Part shown: one piece after another, positions 38,007 to 47,193 of the stretch
Layout of the letters: each line of letters opens with the position of its first letter
Numbering within the stretch: the stretch's first letter is position 1
NCBI RefSeq assembly: GCF_900637395.1
Contig: NZ_LR134372.1
Coordinates: 1,178,001-1,242,000 of the forward strand
Origin: Campylobacter upsaliensis
GTDB lineage: Bacteria; Campylobacterota; Campylobacteria; Campylobacterales; Campylobacteraceae
Length of the DNA stretch: 64,000 nucleotides
Reading direction: 5' to 3'
Program-made: the position numbers and the translations under genes
The notes under the pieces: generated by a model
Told to the model about the DNA's origin: nothing
What the model saw: the letters and a program-made list of their open reading frames with translations, nothing else
Databases searched by the model: none

Positions 38007-39846
38007 CGCAAATTTAAACGCCTTAAAAAATCCTCTTTTAAAACAAGAGCTTCTTAGCATAAAAGAAAGCAAATTTAAACTCATCGTAGGCAAAAATGAA
38101 CTTGATGTCAATTTGCTCGATGAGGGGGGGGGGGGGGTGATGTATCAAAATCCCTTAAGTGAATTGAAGCAGAATTTAGAGCGTTACACTGATAAATTTG
38201 CCCTTTATCCTGTGCTTTATTTTTACGGCTTTGGCAATGGGCTTTTATTTAAAGCCCTACTAGCAAACGCTCATTTAAAACACATTGTCATTTTTGAAAG
38301 AGAGCTTGAAATTCTTTACACTATCTTTCACCACATTGATTTTTCAAAAGAACTAAAAGAGCAGAAAATCTTACTTTTTAACGCTAACACTATAAGTGCT
38401 GAGGAGCTTCGCTGTCTTTGCTACTTAGAGCCTTTTTTTAGCTATGCTAGAGTGTATTTTCTAGAGCTTTGTAGTGATTATTATGAAAAATTTAGCGATG
38501 ATATTATAAAGCTTAATCAAACCCTACTTCAAAGCTTTACCTACGCCATTTGCTCTCAAGGAAACGATCCGCTTGACTCCTTACAAGGCATAGAGCAATT
38601 TATCCTCAATCTCCCCGCCCAGCTAACTCACCCAAGTCTTAAAGAATTCCTAGATAAAAGACGCAATATAAGCAAAAACGCCATTATCGTAAGCACAGGA
38701 CCAAGCCTTATAAAGCAACTTCCTCTTTTAAAAGAGTATAGAGAAAAAGCCTTAATCTTTTGTGCGGATAGTGCTTATCCTATTTTAGCAAAGCATAATA
38801 TTAAGCCTGATTATGTGTGTATGGTGGAAAGAAGTGATTTTACGGCGGAATTTTTTAAGCACGATTTTGGGGATTTTGATGAGGGGATTTGCTTTATTTT
38901 GGTTTCTTTAGTGCATCCCAATGCTCTTAATTATCTTAAAGATAAAAATTATATTCTTATTAATAAAACTTTAAATTTCGCACATTTTATGGATTTTAAA
39001 GAATATGATTTTGAGCATCCGCTTTCTAATGTCGCCTGTATGGCTTATTCTCTTGCTTGTGAGCTTGGTGCTAAAAATATCATTTTAATAGGACAGGACT
39101 TAGCCTATGATGAAAATGGCTTTTCACACCCTAAAGATTATCAGCACGGGCAAGATTATGAAAAAGATAGTGCCAAATTTGGCATTTTAGCTTATGGAGG
39201 AGAGGGTGAAGTTCTCACTCACACCACTTGGCTTTTATTTAAGCAAAATTTAGAAGATATTATTTTACGCCAAAGCCCCACCTGCTACAATGCCACAGAA
39301 GGCGGTGCTAGGATAGAACATTGTATAGAAAAAAGCTTTAAGCAATGCTGCGAAGAACTTTTAAAAGAAAAGCTAAAAAGACCCTTCCCACCCCTTACAA
39401 AATCAACAAATTCAAAAGAACTTTTGCAAAAAGCCTATCAAAAAATCATTTTAGCTCTAAAACATAGCGATGAATTTCAAATCACACTTTCACATTTTCA
39501 TAAACGCTTACAAGAAGAAATTTTAAAGCTTGAAAGTGTTAATCTAAAGCATTATGAACTTGAAATTTTAGACGAAATTCAAAACTCTCTTTCACACACT
39601 AAGGAAAAATATTACGAATTATTTGAACTTTTAAGTCCTTACATTACCCAGTTTAAACTAAATCTTGCTAGAATTTTGGTTTTAAATCCAAAAACCTTAG
39701 AGGATCAATTTAATAAAAACTTAATTTTATTGCAAGAAAATTTAAAGTTGATAGAATTTATCTTTCAAGCTTTACAAACGCTAGATTTAAGATTAGAAAA
39801 CGCTCTAAAACTTTTGGAAAACGCCATAAAGGAAAATCAATGCTAA
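37987..39846 (+). CDS. Motility accessory factor (Maf), phase-variable, in frame in this sequence
   Basis: A 619-residue Maf (DUF115) protein, paralogue of the gene just upstream. Its 14-G tract at 38124-38137 keeps the frame: codons read GAG, four GGG, then GTG ATG into [10 protein letters not shown]. The core motifs [13 protein letters not shown] (about residue 235) and [10 protein letters not shown] (about 365) are those of nonulosonic acid transferases that glycosylate flagellin inside the cytoplasm. The C-terminal 180 residues are helical. The start, behind AAGGAAAA, overlaps the end of the first maf gene by 20 bases. Expression should switch with tract length. Confidence 0.9.
   Translation: MQEALFNANLNALKNPLLKQELLSIKESKFKLIVGKNELDVNLLDEGGGGVMYQNPLSELKQNLERYTDKFALYPVLYFYGFGNGLLFKALLANAHLKHIVIFERELEILYTIFHHIDFSKELKEQKILLFNANTISAEELRCLCYLEPFFSYARVYFLELCSDYYEKFSDDIIKLNQTLLQSFTYAICSQGNDPLDSLQGIEQFILNLPAQLTHPSLKEFLDKRRNISKNAIIVSTGPSLIKQLPLLKEYREKALIFCADSAYPILAKHNIKPDYVCMVERSDFTAEFFKHDFGDFDEGICFILVSLVHPNALNYLKDKNYILINKTLNFAHFMDFKEYDFEHPLSNVACMAYSLACELGAKNIILIGQDLAYDENGFSHPKDYQHGQDYEKDSAKFGILAYGGEGEVLTHTTWLLFKQNLEDIILRQSPTCYNATEGGARIEHCIEKSFKQCCEELLKEKLKRPFPPLTKSTNSKELLQKAYQKIILALKHSDEFQITLSHFHKRLQEEILKLESVNLKHYELEILDEIQNSLSHTKEKYYELFELLSPYITQFKLNLARILVLNPKTLEDQFNKNLILLQENLKLIEFIFQALQTLDLRLENALKLLENAIKENQC
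38124..38137 (+). repeat. Poly-G tract, 14 G, phase-variation switch (in-frame)
   Basis: Fourteen G in the second maf gene, at the same codon region as the tract of the first gene and followed by the same TGATGTATCAAAATCCCTTA. Length 14 keeps the frame; loss of one G would give the TGATG stop as in the first gene. Confidence 0.92.
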
Positions 39847-40322
39847 AAACCATAGATACAAGTAAAGTTAAAGATTACAAAGGCGCAATCATCAAAACCC
39901 AAAAAGGCGACATCAAACTCAAGCTTTTTGGCGAAGAAGCTCCGCAAACGGTGTGCAATTTTGCAAATTTAGCCAAAGAGGGTTTTTATAAAAATTTAAA
40001 CTTTCATCGCGTTATAAAAGACTTTGTGATTCAAGGAGGTTGCCCACACGGAAATGGCATAGGCGGTGCCGGTTATGAAATCATTTGCGAGTGTGATGAC
40101 CAAACACACAAGCATTTAAGAGGCACGCTCTCTATGGCACACGCAGGACGCGATACGGGCAGTTCGCAATTTTTCATCACACATAGCCCACAGCCTCATT
40201 TAGACGGCGTTCATACCGTTTTTGGACAAATTGACGAAAAAGACAAGGAAAGTCTTAAGGTCTTAGACTCCATTAAACAAGGAGATAAAATCATAGATAT
40301 TGAAATTTTAAGCCAAATTTAA
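39840..40322 (+). CDS. ppiB: Cyclophilin-type peptidyl-prolyl cis-trans isomerase
   Basis: A 160-residue single-domain cyclophilin. The catalytic arginine lies in [16 protein letters not shown] and the active-site segments GSSQFFIT and LDGVHTVFG are intact. No signal peptide, so it is cytosolic and speeds prolyl isomerisation during folding. It overlaps the second maf gene by 7 bases. In C. jejuni the ppi gene lies next to the yebC gene; here the two maf genes lie between them. Confidence 0.93.
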   Translation: MLKTIDTSKVKDYKGAIIKTQKGDIKLKLFGEEAPQTVCNFANLAKEGFYKNLNFHRVIKDFVIQGGCPHGNGIGGAGYEIICECDDQTHKHLRGTLSMAHAGRDTGSSQFFITHSPQPHLDGVHTVFGQIDEKDKESLKVLDSIKQGDKIIDIEILSQI

Positions 40323-40930
40323 TGCAAGAAATTTTTAATTTCATCATCGAAACAGCCAGTGCGTGGGGCTATCTTGGCATTATTATCTTAATGACCATAG
40401 AAAGTTGCTTCATACCCTTTCCTAGCGAAGTTGTGATGATACCTGCTGGCTATTTAGCACATAAGGGAGAGCTTGATTTTAGTCTTTGCATTTTGAGCGG
40501 GGTTTTTGGTTCTGTTTTGGGAGCTTTAATTAATTATTATCTTTGTTTTTTTTGGGGGAGAGATTTTATCTTGCGTTATGGGCGTTTTTTTGGCATTACA
40601 GAAGAAAAATTTGCTAAATTTGAAGTTTTTTTTAATAAGCACGGCGAATTTTCTACTTTTGTTTGTCGTTTGCTTCCGGGCATTCGTCAATACATCTCTA
40701 TGCCAGCAGGCTTGGCTAAAATGAGAGTGATTAATTTTGTCATTTTTACCGCTGCTGGAAGTGGAATTTGGGTCAGCATACTTGTATTTTTGGGCTATTT
40801 TTTAGGAGAAAATGAAGACTTGATTAAAGAATATTTACATCAAATTTTACTTTTTATCTTGCTTTTTGTTCTCATTGCTAGTCTTATTTATATCAAAATT
40901 AAAAAACCTTTTACTAAAGAAAAGCGATGA
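40322..40930 (+). CDS. DedA family membrane protein
   Basis: A 202-residue protein with about five hydrophobic segments. The DedA pattern is seen in ESCFIPFPSEVVMIPAGYLA (residues 29-48) and FVCRLLPGIRQYISMPAG, with its conserved Arg and Gly. DedA proteins flip undecaprenyl phosphate or phospholipids and affect envelope stability; which of these applies is not known. It shares one base with ppiB and overlaps the next gene by 4. Confidence 0.88.
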   Translation: MQEIFNFIIETASAWGYLGIIILMTIESCFIPFPSEVVMIPAGYLAHKGELDFSLCILSGVFGSVLGALINYYLCFFWGRDFILRYGRFFGITEEKFAKFEVFFNKHGEFSTFVCRLLPGIRQYISMPAGLAKMRVINFVIFTAAGSGIWVSILVFLGYFLGENEDLIKEYLHQILLFILLFVLIASLIYIKIKKPFTKEKR

Positions 40931-41703
40931 AAAAGCCACAAGTTCAAGCCTTAAGCGACTTTCTAACAGAATACACAAAGCTAATGTTAAGCTCAGGCAC
41001 TTACACAGCAAGGGTTTCAAAATGTGTCGAAAGAATCGCACAAATTTACGGCTATGAGGTTAATATTAACTTTTTCTTTCATCATTTTTCTATCAATATA
41101 GTCGATAAAGATGATAATTCCATTAATCGCACTTATATCATACCCAACAAACACGCATATTTGAATTTTAAGCTTATTTTAGATTTAAGTGCTTTAAGTT
41201 GGGCGATTTATGATAAAAAATACACATTAGAAAACGCCAAAAAACTTTTTTATCAAATCAGCACGCAAAAAAAGCATCCCTACGCCTTAACTTTGTTTCT
41301 CGTCTCACTTGGAAATGCCGCTTTTTGTAGGCTTTTTGGAGGAGATTTTGGGGGCTTTTGTTTAGTGTTTTTAGGCACACTTGCAGGACTTAGCTTAAGA
41401 TATATTTTAACCAAAATTAAAATTGATTTAAGAATTCAATATGTCATTTGTGCTTTTATTTCATCGTGGATTGTTTTTTTAGGAGTCGATACAAATTTAA
41501 CAAAAGAAGCCGATATAGCTTTAGGTTCAAGTATTTTATATCTCATACCGGGAGTATTTTTCATCAATTCTGTTATCGATATTTTAAAAGACCACATTTT
41601 AATGGGACTTAGTCGTATTATTAGCGTTGTGATTTTAGTATGCTGCATTGCTATGGGGATTTATACAACCTTAAGTCTTTCAAATTATGGGATTTTACAA
41701 TGA
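40927..41703 (+). CDS. ThrE-type threonine/serine exporter, N-terminal half protein
   Basis: A 258-residue protein of the ThrE family (DUF1212). The first 120 residues are soluble and contain a possible ligand-processing region; five helices follow (about 125-255), with the family segment GGDFGGFCLVFLGTLAG. In actinobacteria one polypeptide carries both halves; here the C-terminal half is the next gene. It overlaps DedA and the partner gene by 4 bases each. Export of threonine or serine is inferred from the family only. Confidence 0.82.
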   Translation: MKKPQVQALSDFLTEYTKLMLSSGTYTARVSKCVERIAQIYGYEVNINFFFHHFSINIVDKDDNSINRTYIIPNKHAYLNFKLILDLSALSWAIYDKKYTLENAKKLFYQISTQKKHPYALTLFLVSLGNAAFCRLFGGDFGGFCLVFLGTLAGLSLRYILTKIKIDLRIQYVICAFISSWIVFLGVDTNLTKEADIALGSSILYLIPGVFFINSVIDILKDHILMGLSRIISVVILVCCIAMGIYTTLSLSNYGILQ

Positions 41704-42203
41704 GTGCCTTGCTTAATGATATGCTTTTTGCTGCAATTGCTGGATTTGGCTTTGCTTATGCTTGTAATCCTCCCTTAAAAACGCTCATTTTTTCAGCCCT
41801 ACTTGCTGCTATCGCACACGGATTGCGTTTTGCTTTATTAAATTATTTTCATTTTCAAACCCTAGCCATAGCGACCTTTATGGCTTCTTTTTGCATAGGC
41901 TGTTTAGGGATTTTATGTGCTAAAATCAGCAAAACCCCCGCTGAAATCATCACTTTCCCAGCCCTTATCCCTATGATACCCGGAATTTACGCCTATCAAG
42001 CCATTTTATATCTTTTCTCTTTTATAAGAAGCGAAGATTTGCAAGCTAAAACAAATTTCTTAATTGGCTTTTTTGACCATTTTTTCACAGCTCTTTCTGT
42101 AACCCTAGCCTTAGCTGTTGGCGTGTCTGTAACCCTACTCATCTTTTTTGAACAAAGCTTTATGATGACTAGAAATCGCCAAGAATTTAAACGCATTATT
42201 TAG
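41700..42203 (+). CDS. ThrE-type exporter, C-terminal half protein
   Basis: A 167-residue protein with four to five helices, the DUF3815 half of split ThrE exporters. ITFPALIPMIPGIYAYQAI is the conserved segment in the middle. The ATG at 41700 overlaps the previous stop as ATGA and gives the usual start MSALLNDML; the longer frame from 41640 would read through the last helix of the partner gene and was not used. The pair should form one transporter. Confidence 0.82.
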   Translation: MSALLNDMLFAAIAGFGFAYACNPPLKTLIFSALLAAIAHGLRFALLNYFHFQTLAIATFMASFCIGCLGILCAKISKTPAEIITFPALIPMIPGIYAYQAILYLFSFIRSEDLQAKTNFLIGFFDHFFTALSVTLALAVGVSVTLLIFFEQSFMMTRNRQEFKRII

Positions 42204-42247
42204 AAAATTATGCTTAAATTCAATAAATTTCAAAAAAAAGGATACAT

Positions 42248-42502
42248 ATGCTTTGCCCAGTTTGTAATGTCGATTTAATGATGAGTGATAGAAGTGGCGT
42301 AGAAATTGACTATTGCCCTAAATGCCGCGGCGTGTGGCTTGATAGAGGTGAGCTTGATAAAATCATCGAGCGTAGCACACCTGTCAATGAAAGAGCAAAT
42401 TCTTCTTACTCTAGAAATGACTATCATCAAAGCCACCACAATGATGGCTATTACAAAAAGAAAAAGAGAGAAAGTTGGATAGGGGAGCTTTTTGACTTTT
42501 AA
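42248..42502 (+). CDS. Small zinc-ribbon protein (zf-TFIIB type, Cj1164c-like)
   Basis: An 84-residue protein with the N-terminal zinc ribbon MLCPVCNVDLM ... IDYCPKCRGVWLDRGELDK. Two CPxC pairs bind zinc, and the WLDRGEL segment is diagnostic of the family. The C-terminal 40 residues are polar and rich in His, Tyr and Lys. Function unknown. AAAAAAAGGA precedes the ATG by about 6 bases. Its stop overlaps the argS stop by 4 bases on the opposite strand. Confidence 0.85.
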   Translation: MLCPVCNVDLMMSDRSGVEIDYCPKCRGVWLDRGELDKIIERSTPVNERANSSYSRNDYHQSHHNDGYYKKKKRESWIGELFDF

Positions 42503-44091
42503 TGCTCCATCTTATCTTTTGCCCGAATTCCCATAAGGGCAAACCCTGTCTTAATACTAAGTGCCACTAAAGCAAAAAGCTTTAACAAGCTATCTTCATT
42601 TTCCGTTCCTATGACCCTATTTTCATAATAAAATTTATGAAAAGAAGCCGCCAATCCTTTAAGATAATCAGGAATTTTCTGCAAAGCTCTTTGCTCAAAA
42701 GCATCGTTTAAAACAGATCCCAAATTTAAAGCCTCAAATAACAAATTTGTCGCCTCATCGTTTAAATTTGACAAATCAGCCTCTAAAACATCATCAAGAC
42801 TTTTTCCTGCTTTAAGAAAAATTTGTTTTACTCTTGCGTGAGCGTAATTGATGTAAAATATGGGATTAGAGCTATCTTCTTTTTTAAGAATATCAATGTC
42901 AAATTCTAAATGCGTATCACACTTTTTACTCAGAAAAATAAAACGCAAAGCATCACTTCCTATCTCATCTAAAATTTCACTCATCAAAATGAAATTTCCC
43001 GCTCTTTTACTCATTTTATAAGGTTGATTATCTTTTAATAAAGATACCATTTGTGCAAGGATAATTTCCAAATTTTGTGGATTAAAACCTAAAAATTCAA
43101 TCGCAGCCTTCATTCTTGGGATATAGCCGTGATGATCCGCTCCCCAAATATTAATGCACTTATCATAGCCCCTACTCATCTTATCTTTATGATAAACAAT
43201 ATCTGCCGCCAAATAAGTCCCACGCCCATCATCACGCACGATAACGCGGTCTTTTTCATCGCCCTTTAGCGAAGAAGCAAGCCAAATTTTATAATCCCTT
43301 TCATAAACACCGCCGTGTGCTTTTAAGGACCTAATCGTATCTTCCAAAGCGTTATAATAAGACCTTTCGCTTACATAATGATCGATTATGATATTTGCCT
43401 GTGCTAAATTTTTCTTAATCAAATCAAGCATTTTGTCCTTAGCCCAAAAAGCTAAATTTGACACATTGTCCATTGTAAAAAAGTCTTTTTCAAAATTTGC
43501 AAAAGCCTCACGCGCCAAATCGTCAATATACTCGCCCTTATAAGCGTTTTCTGGGTATTCAAGCTCTTCATTTAAGCAAAGTATCTTAACCTTAAATAAA
43601 ACTGAAAGTCCAAGTAAATCAATTTGATTACCCGCGTCATTAACATAATATTCCGTATCAAATTTATAACCCAAATGTCTCGCCACTCTTGCTAAAGTAT
43701 CACCAAAAATAGCCCCTCTCGCATGCCCTATATGAAGCGGTCCTGTAGGATTTGCACTAACATATTCAAGTAAAAAGCTTTCATTTTTTGCCTTACCCTT
43801 ACCAAATTCATCAGGCTGCTTTAAAGCTTTTTTAGCAAGAATGTCTAAAAAAGCTTTAGAAAGTCTAAAATTTAAATAGCCATTTACTGCTTCAACTTTT
43901 TCGAAATAAAAATGATCTTCAAATTTCAACGCCAAATCCGCAGCGATCAAAGCAGGAGCCTTTTTAAATTCTTTAGCTAAAGAAAAAGCAAGTGGAGTGG
44001 CAAAATGTGCCAAAGCTTTATCTTTTGGATTTTCAAGGATAAAATCTCGTCCTAAAATTTTATAAATTTCTTCATAAACTATATTTTTCAA
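42499..44091 (-). CDS. argS: Arginyl-tRNA synthetase
   Basis: A 530-residue class I synthetase. HIGH is present in ANPTGPLHIGHARGA near residue 115, and the KMSKS-type loop appears as KMSKRAG near 360. An N-terminal Add-1 domain and a C-terminal DALR anticodon-binding domain (last 110 residues) complete the usual layout. Located 9 bases after tatA on the minus strand. Confidence 0.95.
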   Translation of the reverse strand: MKNIVYEEIYKILGRDFILENPKDKALAHFATPLAFSLAKEFKKAPALIAADLALKFEDHFYFEKVEAVNGYLNFRLSKAFLDILAKKALKQPDEFGKGKAKNESFLLEYVSANPTGPLHIGHARGAIFGDTLARVARHLGYKFDTEYYVNDAGNQIDLLGLSVLFKVKILCLNEELEYPENAYKGEYIDDLAREAFANFEKDFFTMDNVSNLAFWAKDKMLDLIKKNLAQANIIIDHYVSERSYYNALEDTIRSLKAHGGVYERDYKIWLASSLKGDEKDRVIVRDDGRGTYLAADIVYHKDKMSRGYDKCINIWGADHHGYIPRMKAAIEFLGFNPQNLEIILAQMVSLLKDNQPYKMSKRAGNFILMSEILDEIGSDALRFIFLSKKCDTHLEFDIDILKKEDSSNPIFYINYAHARVKQIFLKAGKSLDDVLEADLSNLNDEATNLLFEALNLGSVLNDAFEQRALQKIPDYLKGLAASFHKFYYENRVIGTENEDSLLKLFALVALSIKTGFALMGIRAKDKMEH

Positions 44092-44100
44092 AATGAAACC

Positions 44101-44337
44101 TTAAGCTTTTTTTGTTTCATCTAAATTCGCTTCACTAGTAGCCTTTTTCTCCTCAGACTTTTCTTCTATCTTCATCGCATTTTTTGGCTCATCATCATTA
44201 TCCATTTCGCTTCTAAAGGTCTTAATCCCTTTACCAACACCTTTGGCAAGCTCTGGGATTTTCTTCGCTCCAAAAAGCAAAATTACAATCACTAAAATAA
44301 TAATCCAACCACTAACACCTATATTTCCTATACCCAT
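44101..44337 (-). CDS. tatA: Sec-independent translocase TatA
   Basis: A 78-residue protein: one N-terminal helix ([14 protein letters not shown]), the conserved FG hinge, the amphipathic segment [17 protein letters not shown] and an acidic, disordered tail. TatA forms the pore for folded proteins; clients in this window include HydA and the Rieske protein PetA, both with twin-arginine signals. One base lies between it and gmk. Confidence 0.93.
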   Translation of the reverse strand: MGIGNIGVSGWIIILVIVILLFGAKKIPELAKGVGKGIKTFRSEMDNDDEPKNAMKIEEKSEEKKATSEANLDETKKA

Positions 44338-44338
44338 A

Positions 44339-44956
44339 TCATACTCCTTTATTCCATAAATTTTGAATTTGCCCTATATCTTGCCTCTTTGTTTTATATT
44401 TTAAAGAAAGAAAAATAGAGCGTAAAGCCTCATAACTTTTCTCTAAATTATCATTAATAATGAGATAATCATACCCCTCAAGCTCTTCCATTTCTTCGCT
44501 AGCATTTTCAAGCCTTTTGTCAAGCTGTGCTATTGTATCAGTGTTTCGCTTAAGAAGCCTTTTTTTTAACTCCTCCTTGTTTTTCGTTGTGATAAAAATA
44601 GAGTCAATTTGATCTCCTAAACTCTCTTTTGCAATCCTAAAACCTTGCACATCAATGTCAAAAATGACAATTTTTCCCTCATCTAAAGCCTTATTTGTAT
44701 GCCTTAAAGAAGTGCCGTAAAAATTCTCATGCACCCTAGCCCACTCCAAAAAATCTCCATTTTTTATGCCATTTTGAAATTCTTCTTGGCTGATGAAATG
44801 ATAATGCACCCCATTTATCTCACCATCTCTAGGCGTTCTTGTTGTGGAAGATATGGAAAAATAAAGCTCGTCTTTAAATTCCTCAAAAAGCTTTTTAAGC
44901 AGGGTTGATTTTCCAGCTCCACTAGGACCGGAAATGAGCAAGATAAAGCCTCTCAA
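44339..44956 (-). CDS. gmk: Guanylate kinase
   Basis: A 205-residue kinase turning GMP into GDP. The P-loop is [10 protein letters not shown] at residues 9-18; GMP contacts lie in [18 protein letters not shown]. Lid and core are of normal length. It overlaps the acidic protein gene by 4 bases and leads into tatA and argS. Confidence 0.95.
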   Translation of the reverse strand: MRGFILLISGPSGAGKSTLLKKLFEEFKDELYFSISSTTRTPRDGEINGVHYHFISQEEFQNGIKNGDFLEWARVHENFYGTSLRHTNKALDEGKIVIFDIDVQGFRIAKESLGDQIDSIFITTKNKEELKKRLLKRNTDTIAQLDKRLENASEEMEELEGYDYLIINDNLEKSYEALRSIFLSLKYKTKRQDIGQIQNLWNKGV

Positions 44957-46371
44957 TGCCCTTCCTCATCAAAACTTATCTTAATATTTATATTCATATT
45001 CATACCCTTAAGTGCGGCTTTTAGCGTATCATCTTTAATGCTTGCACTTATCGCCTTGCTAATGCCTTGACTAAGCTCTTCCATAAGCTCATCTTGTGAA
45101 ATTTTAAGCTCTTGCTTTTCAAAATCATTTTGTATTTCTGTCTCTTTTGTGGTCTGTTCCTCTTCAAAATTGACTTCCTCGCCTAAAGCTTGTTTGATAT
45201 CCCTTTCTTTTAAGTTGGCAAATTCATCTAGTTCTACATTTGGCACGACAAGCTCTTCATCGCTAACGCCTAAAACTTCATCATCTAGCACGGGCTCATC
45301 TTTAAATTCCTCTAAAACTTTCACCCCATCTTCTTGATTGATATCCATATCAAGCTCATCAAGTTGTGCTAATTCATCTTTAATTTGCTCTTCTGTGCTT
45401 AAAGGCTCATTTTGCGTCTCTTCTTGTTCATTTTCCTCGACCACAGGTAAAGTTTCTTCAGCTTCAACACTCTGCTCTTTTTCTTGTCCCAAAAATTCGG
45501 CATCTTCTGGTAAATCATCAAAACTTACCTCGCTCTCTTGCTCTTCAACCATAGGCAAAAGATCTTCTTCGCTTTTTAAATTTTCAACTTCTACATTTTC
45601 ACTTTCTTGCTCATTTTCCAAATTTTCAAGTTCTAAATTTTCGCTTTTCTCTTCGCTTTCACTTTCTAAAGTTTCTTGTTCGCTTTCTTGCCTTTCTTCT
45701 TCCTCGCTCAAATTTAGCTCCAAATCTTCTTCTTTAACTTCTTCTTTTAAATTTTCATCTAAACTTAAATCTTCAAAACTTTCTTCGTTTGAAATTTCTT
45801 CATTTTCTAAATTTTCACCCTCTAATTTTACATCTTCTAGCTTTTCGGGCTCCAAATTTTCCCGTTCCTCTTCTTGTTCGTCCAAATTTTCTTCTAAAGA
45901 AAGAGTCTCCTCGCTCAAATTTTCACCTTCTTGTTCCTCATCTAAGCTTAAATCCTCAAGCCCCACTTCTCCCACCTCTTCTTCCTTGCTCTCTTTCTCA
46001 TTTGGCACATCGTCCAAATTTAAAGCATCTAAATCAAGGTTTAAATTTGCGTAAGGATTTTCATCTTCTATCACAGCTTCTTTTGACGGCTCTTGGCTTA
46101 ATAAATTTAAAAGATCTGTCGGCAAAAAAGGCTTAGATAAAATTTCTACATCAAGTTTGCACTCTTTATTGCGAGGATTAAGATAGATAAGCCTTTTGCA
46201 TTTGTCTTTTAGGAAGTCAAGGTCGGCTTGCGTGTCGCTATCTACAATAATCACATCATAAATTCCATCCTCGTAAGCACTCAACTCACTGATTTCATAA
46301 GACATTTTTTGCGCACTAAGATTGATAAGCTTAGAAACAACAGGATTTTCATTTAAAAGTAAAATTTTCAT
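44953..46371 (-). CDS. Highly acidic protein with N-terminal receiver-like domain (Cj1178c-like)
   Basis: A 472-residue protein. Residues 1-95 look like a CheY-type receiver: MKILLLNENP, DVIIVDSDT with Asp44 at the strand-3 position, and ILSKPFLPTDLL with a Lys80-Pro81 pair. The acidic pair after strand 1 is reduced to Asn-Glu-Asn. From about 110 to 420 the chain is extremely rich in Glu, Leu, Asn and Ser, with loose repeats such as NLENE and LSLDE, and is probably disordered. The last 50 residues (MEELSQGISKAISASIK) form a short ordered end. Function unknown. The second of two ATGs has the better spacing from AAGGA. Confidence 0.75.
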   Translation of the reverse strand: MKILLLNENPVVSKLINLSAQKMSYEISELSAYEDGIYDVIIVDSDTQADLDFLKDKCKRLIYLNPRNKECKLDVEILSKPFLPTDLLNLLSQEPSKEAVIEDENPYANLNLDLDALNLDDVPNEKESKEEEVGEVGLEDLSLDEEQEGENLSEETLSLEENLDEQEEERENLEPEKLEDVKLEGENLENEEISNEESFEDLSLDENLKEEVKEEDLELNLSEEEERQESEQETLESESEEKSENLELENLENEQESENVEVENLKSEEDLLPMVEEQESEVSFDDLPEDAEFLGQEKEQSVEAEETLPVVEENEQEETQNEPLSTEEQIKDELAQLDELDMDINQEDGVKVLEEFKDEPVLDDEVLGVSDEELVVPNVELDEFANLKERDIKQALGEEVNFEEEQTTKETEIQNDFEKQELKISQDELMEELSQGISKAISASIKDDTLKAALKGMNMNINIKISFDEEGH

Positions 46372-46425
46372 CATCTTTCCTTAAAAATAATTGCTTATTT
46401 TATGATAATTTTTTTTATTATTAGC

Positions 46426-47193
46426 TTAGGTAAAAAAAAGAGTTTGCATATTTGAAAAAACCTCCGCAATAAGTTCTTTAAAATATTCCATCATAATAAG
46501 CAAAATGGCAATTAAAACCACAAAAGCAAGGGCGATTTTAATAGGATAGCCAATTACTAAAAGATTAAATTGTGGCATAGTTTTCATCAAAATGCCAAAA
46601 ATCACATCGGCAAGCAAAGAAATGGCAAGTATAGGAAAAGCCATAGTAAAGCCTATCACAAACACGCTCAACATACCAGAATTTAGATATTGCATAAAAT
46701 TTTCGCTAGGATAAAAGCCACCGAGATTAATATAAGTTAAACTTTGACTTAAAAATAAAAGCATTAAATGATGTCCATCAAAAGCCAAAAAGAAAAGCAA
46801 AGCAAGTAAATTTAAAATTTGTGAAGTAACAGGCATATTAATACCCGAGCTAGGATCTAGCACACTTGCCATAGTAAAACCCATAGTAAAAGCTATTTGC
46901 TCACCTGCCATCATTATGATAACAAAAACAAATTGGATAATAAGCCCCGCTATCATACCAAAAAGCACCTCGCTTAAAAGCTGCAAGATAAAAAAACTAT
47001 CCAAATGCAAAACTTCAATTTTCGCTAAAGGATATAAAAACATCGTGAGAAAAAATACTATAGTTGTTTTTACCACCATAGGAATGCTATTATGCGAAAA
47101 GAAAGGAAAAAATACAATAAGACCACTAAGTCTAGCAAACAAAAGCATAAAAGTTGCTACATTTTTATCGCCTAGATAATTAACAAATTCCAT
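46426..47193 (-). CDS. fliR: Flagellar export apparatus protein FliR
   Basis: A 255-residue protein with about six helices, part of the FliPQR export gate at the base of the flagellum. The middle region GEQIAFTMGFTMASVLDPSSG matches the family. It starts 14 bases inside the end of the ABC ATPase gene. The 51 bases before the next gene downstream hold no clear terminator. Confidence 0.92.
   Translation of the reverse strand: MEFVNYLGDKNVATFMLLFARLSGLIVFFPFFSHNSIPMVVKTTIVFFLTMFLYPLAKIEVLHLDSFFILQLLSEVLFGMIAGLIIQFVFVIIMMAGEQIAFTMGFTMASVLDPSSGINMPVTSQILNLLALLFFLAFDGHHLMLLFLSQSLTYINLGGFYPSENFMQYLNSGMLSVFVIGFTMAFPILAISLLADVIFGILMKTMPQFNLLVIGYPIKIALAFVVLIAILLIMMEYFKELIAEVFSNMQTLFFT

Noticed and set aside
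42518-42543. TTTGCCC / GGGCAAA inverted repeat as terminator for the zinc-ribbon gene
   Set aside because: It lies in the argS coding end and has no T run on either strand; judged chance complementarity.
45338-46054. Long plus-strand frame encoding a serine-rich protein
   Set aside because: It is the antisense of the Glu-rich acidic gene: GAA/GAG codons read backwards give TTC/CTC/TCT serine-type codons. No ribosome site supports it.
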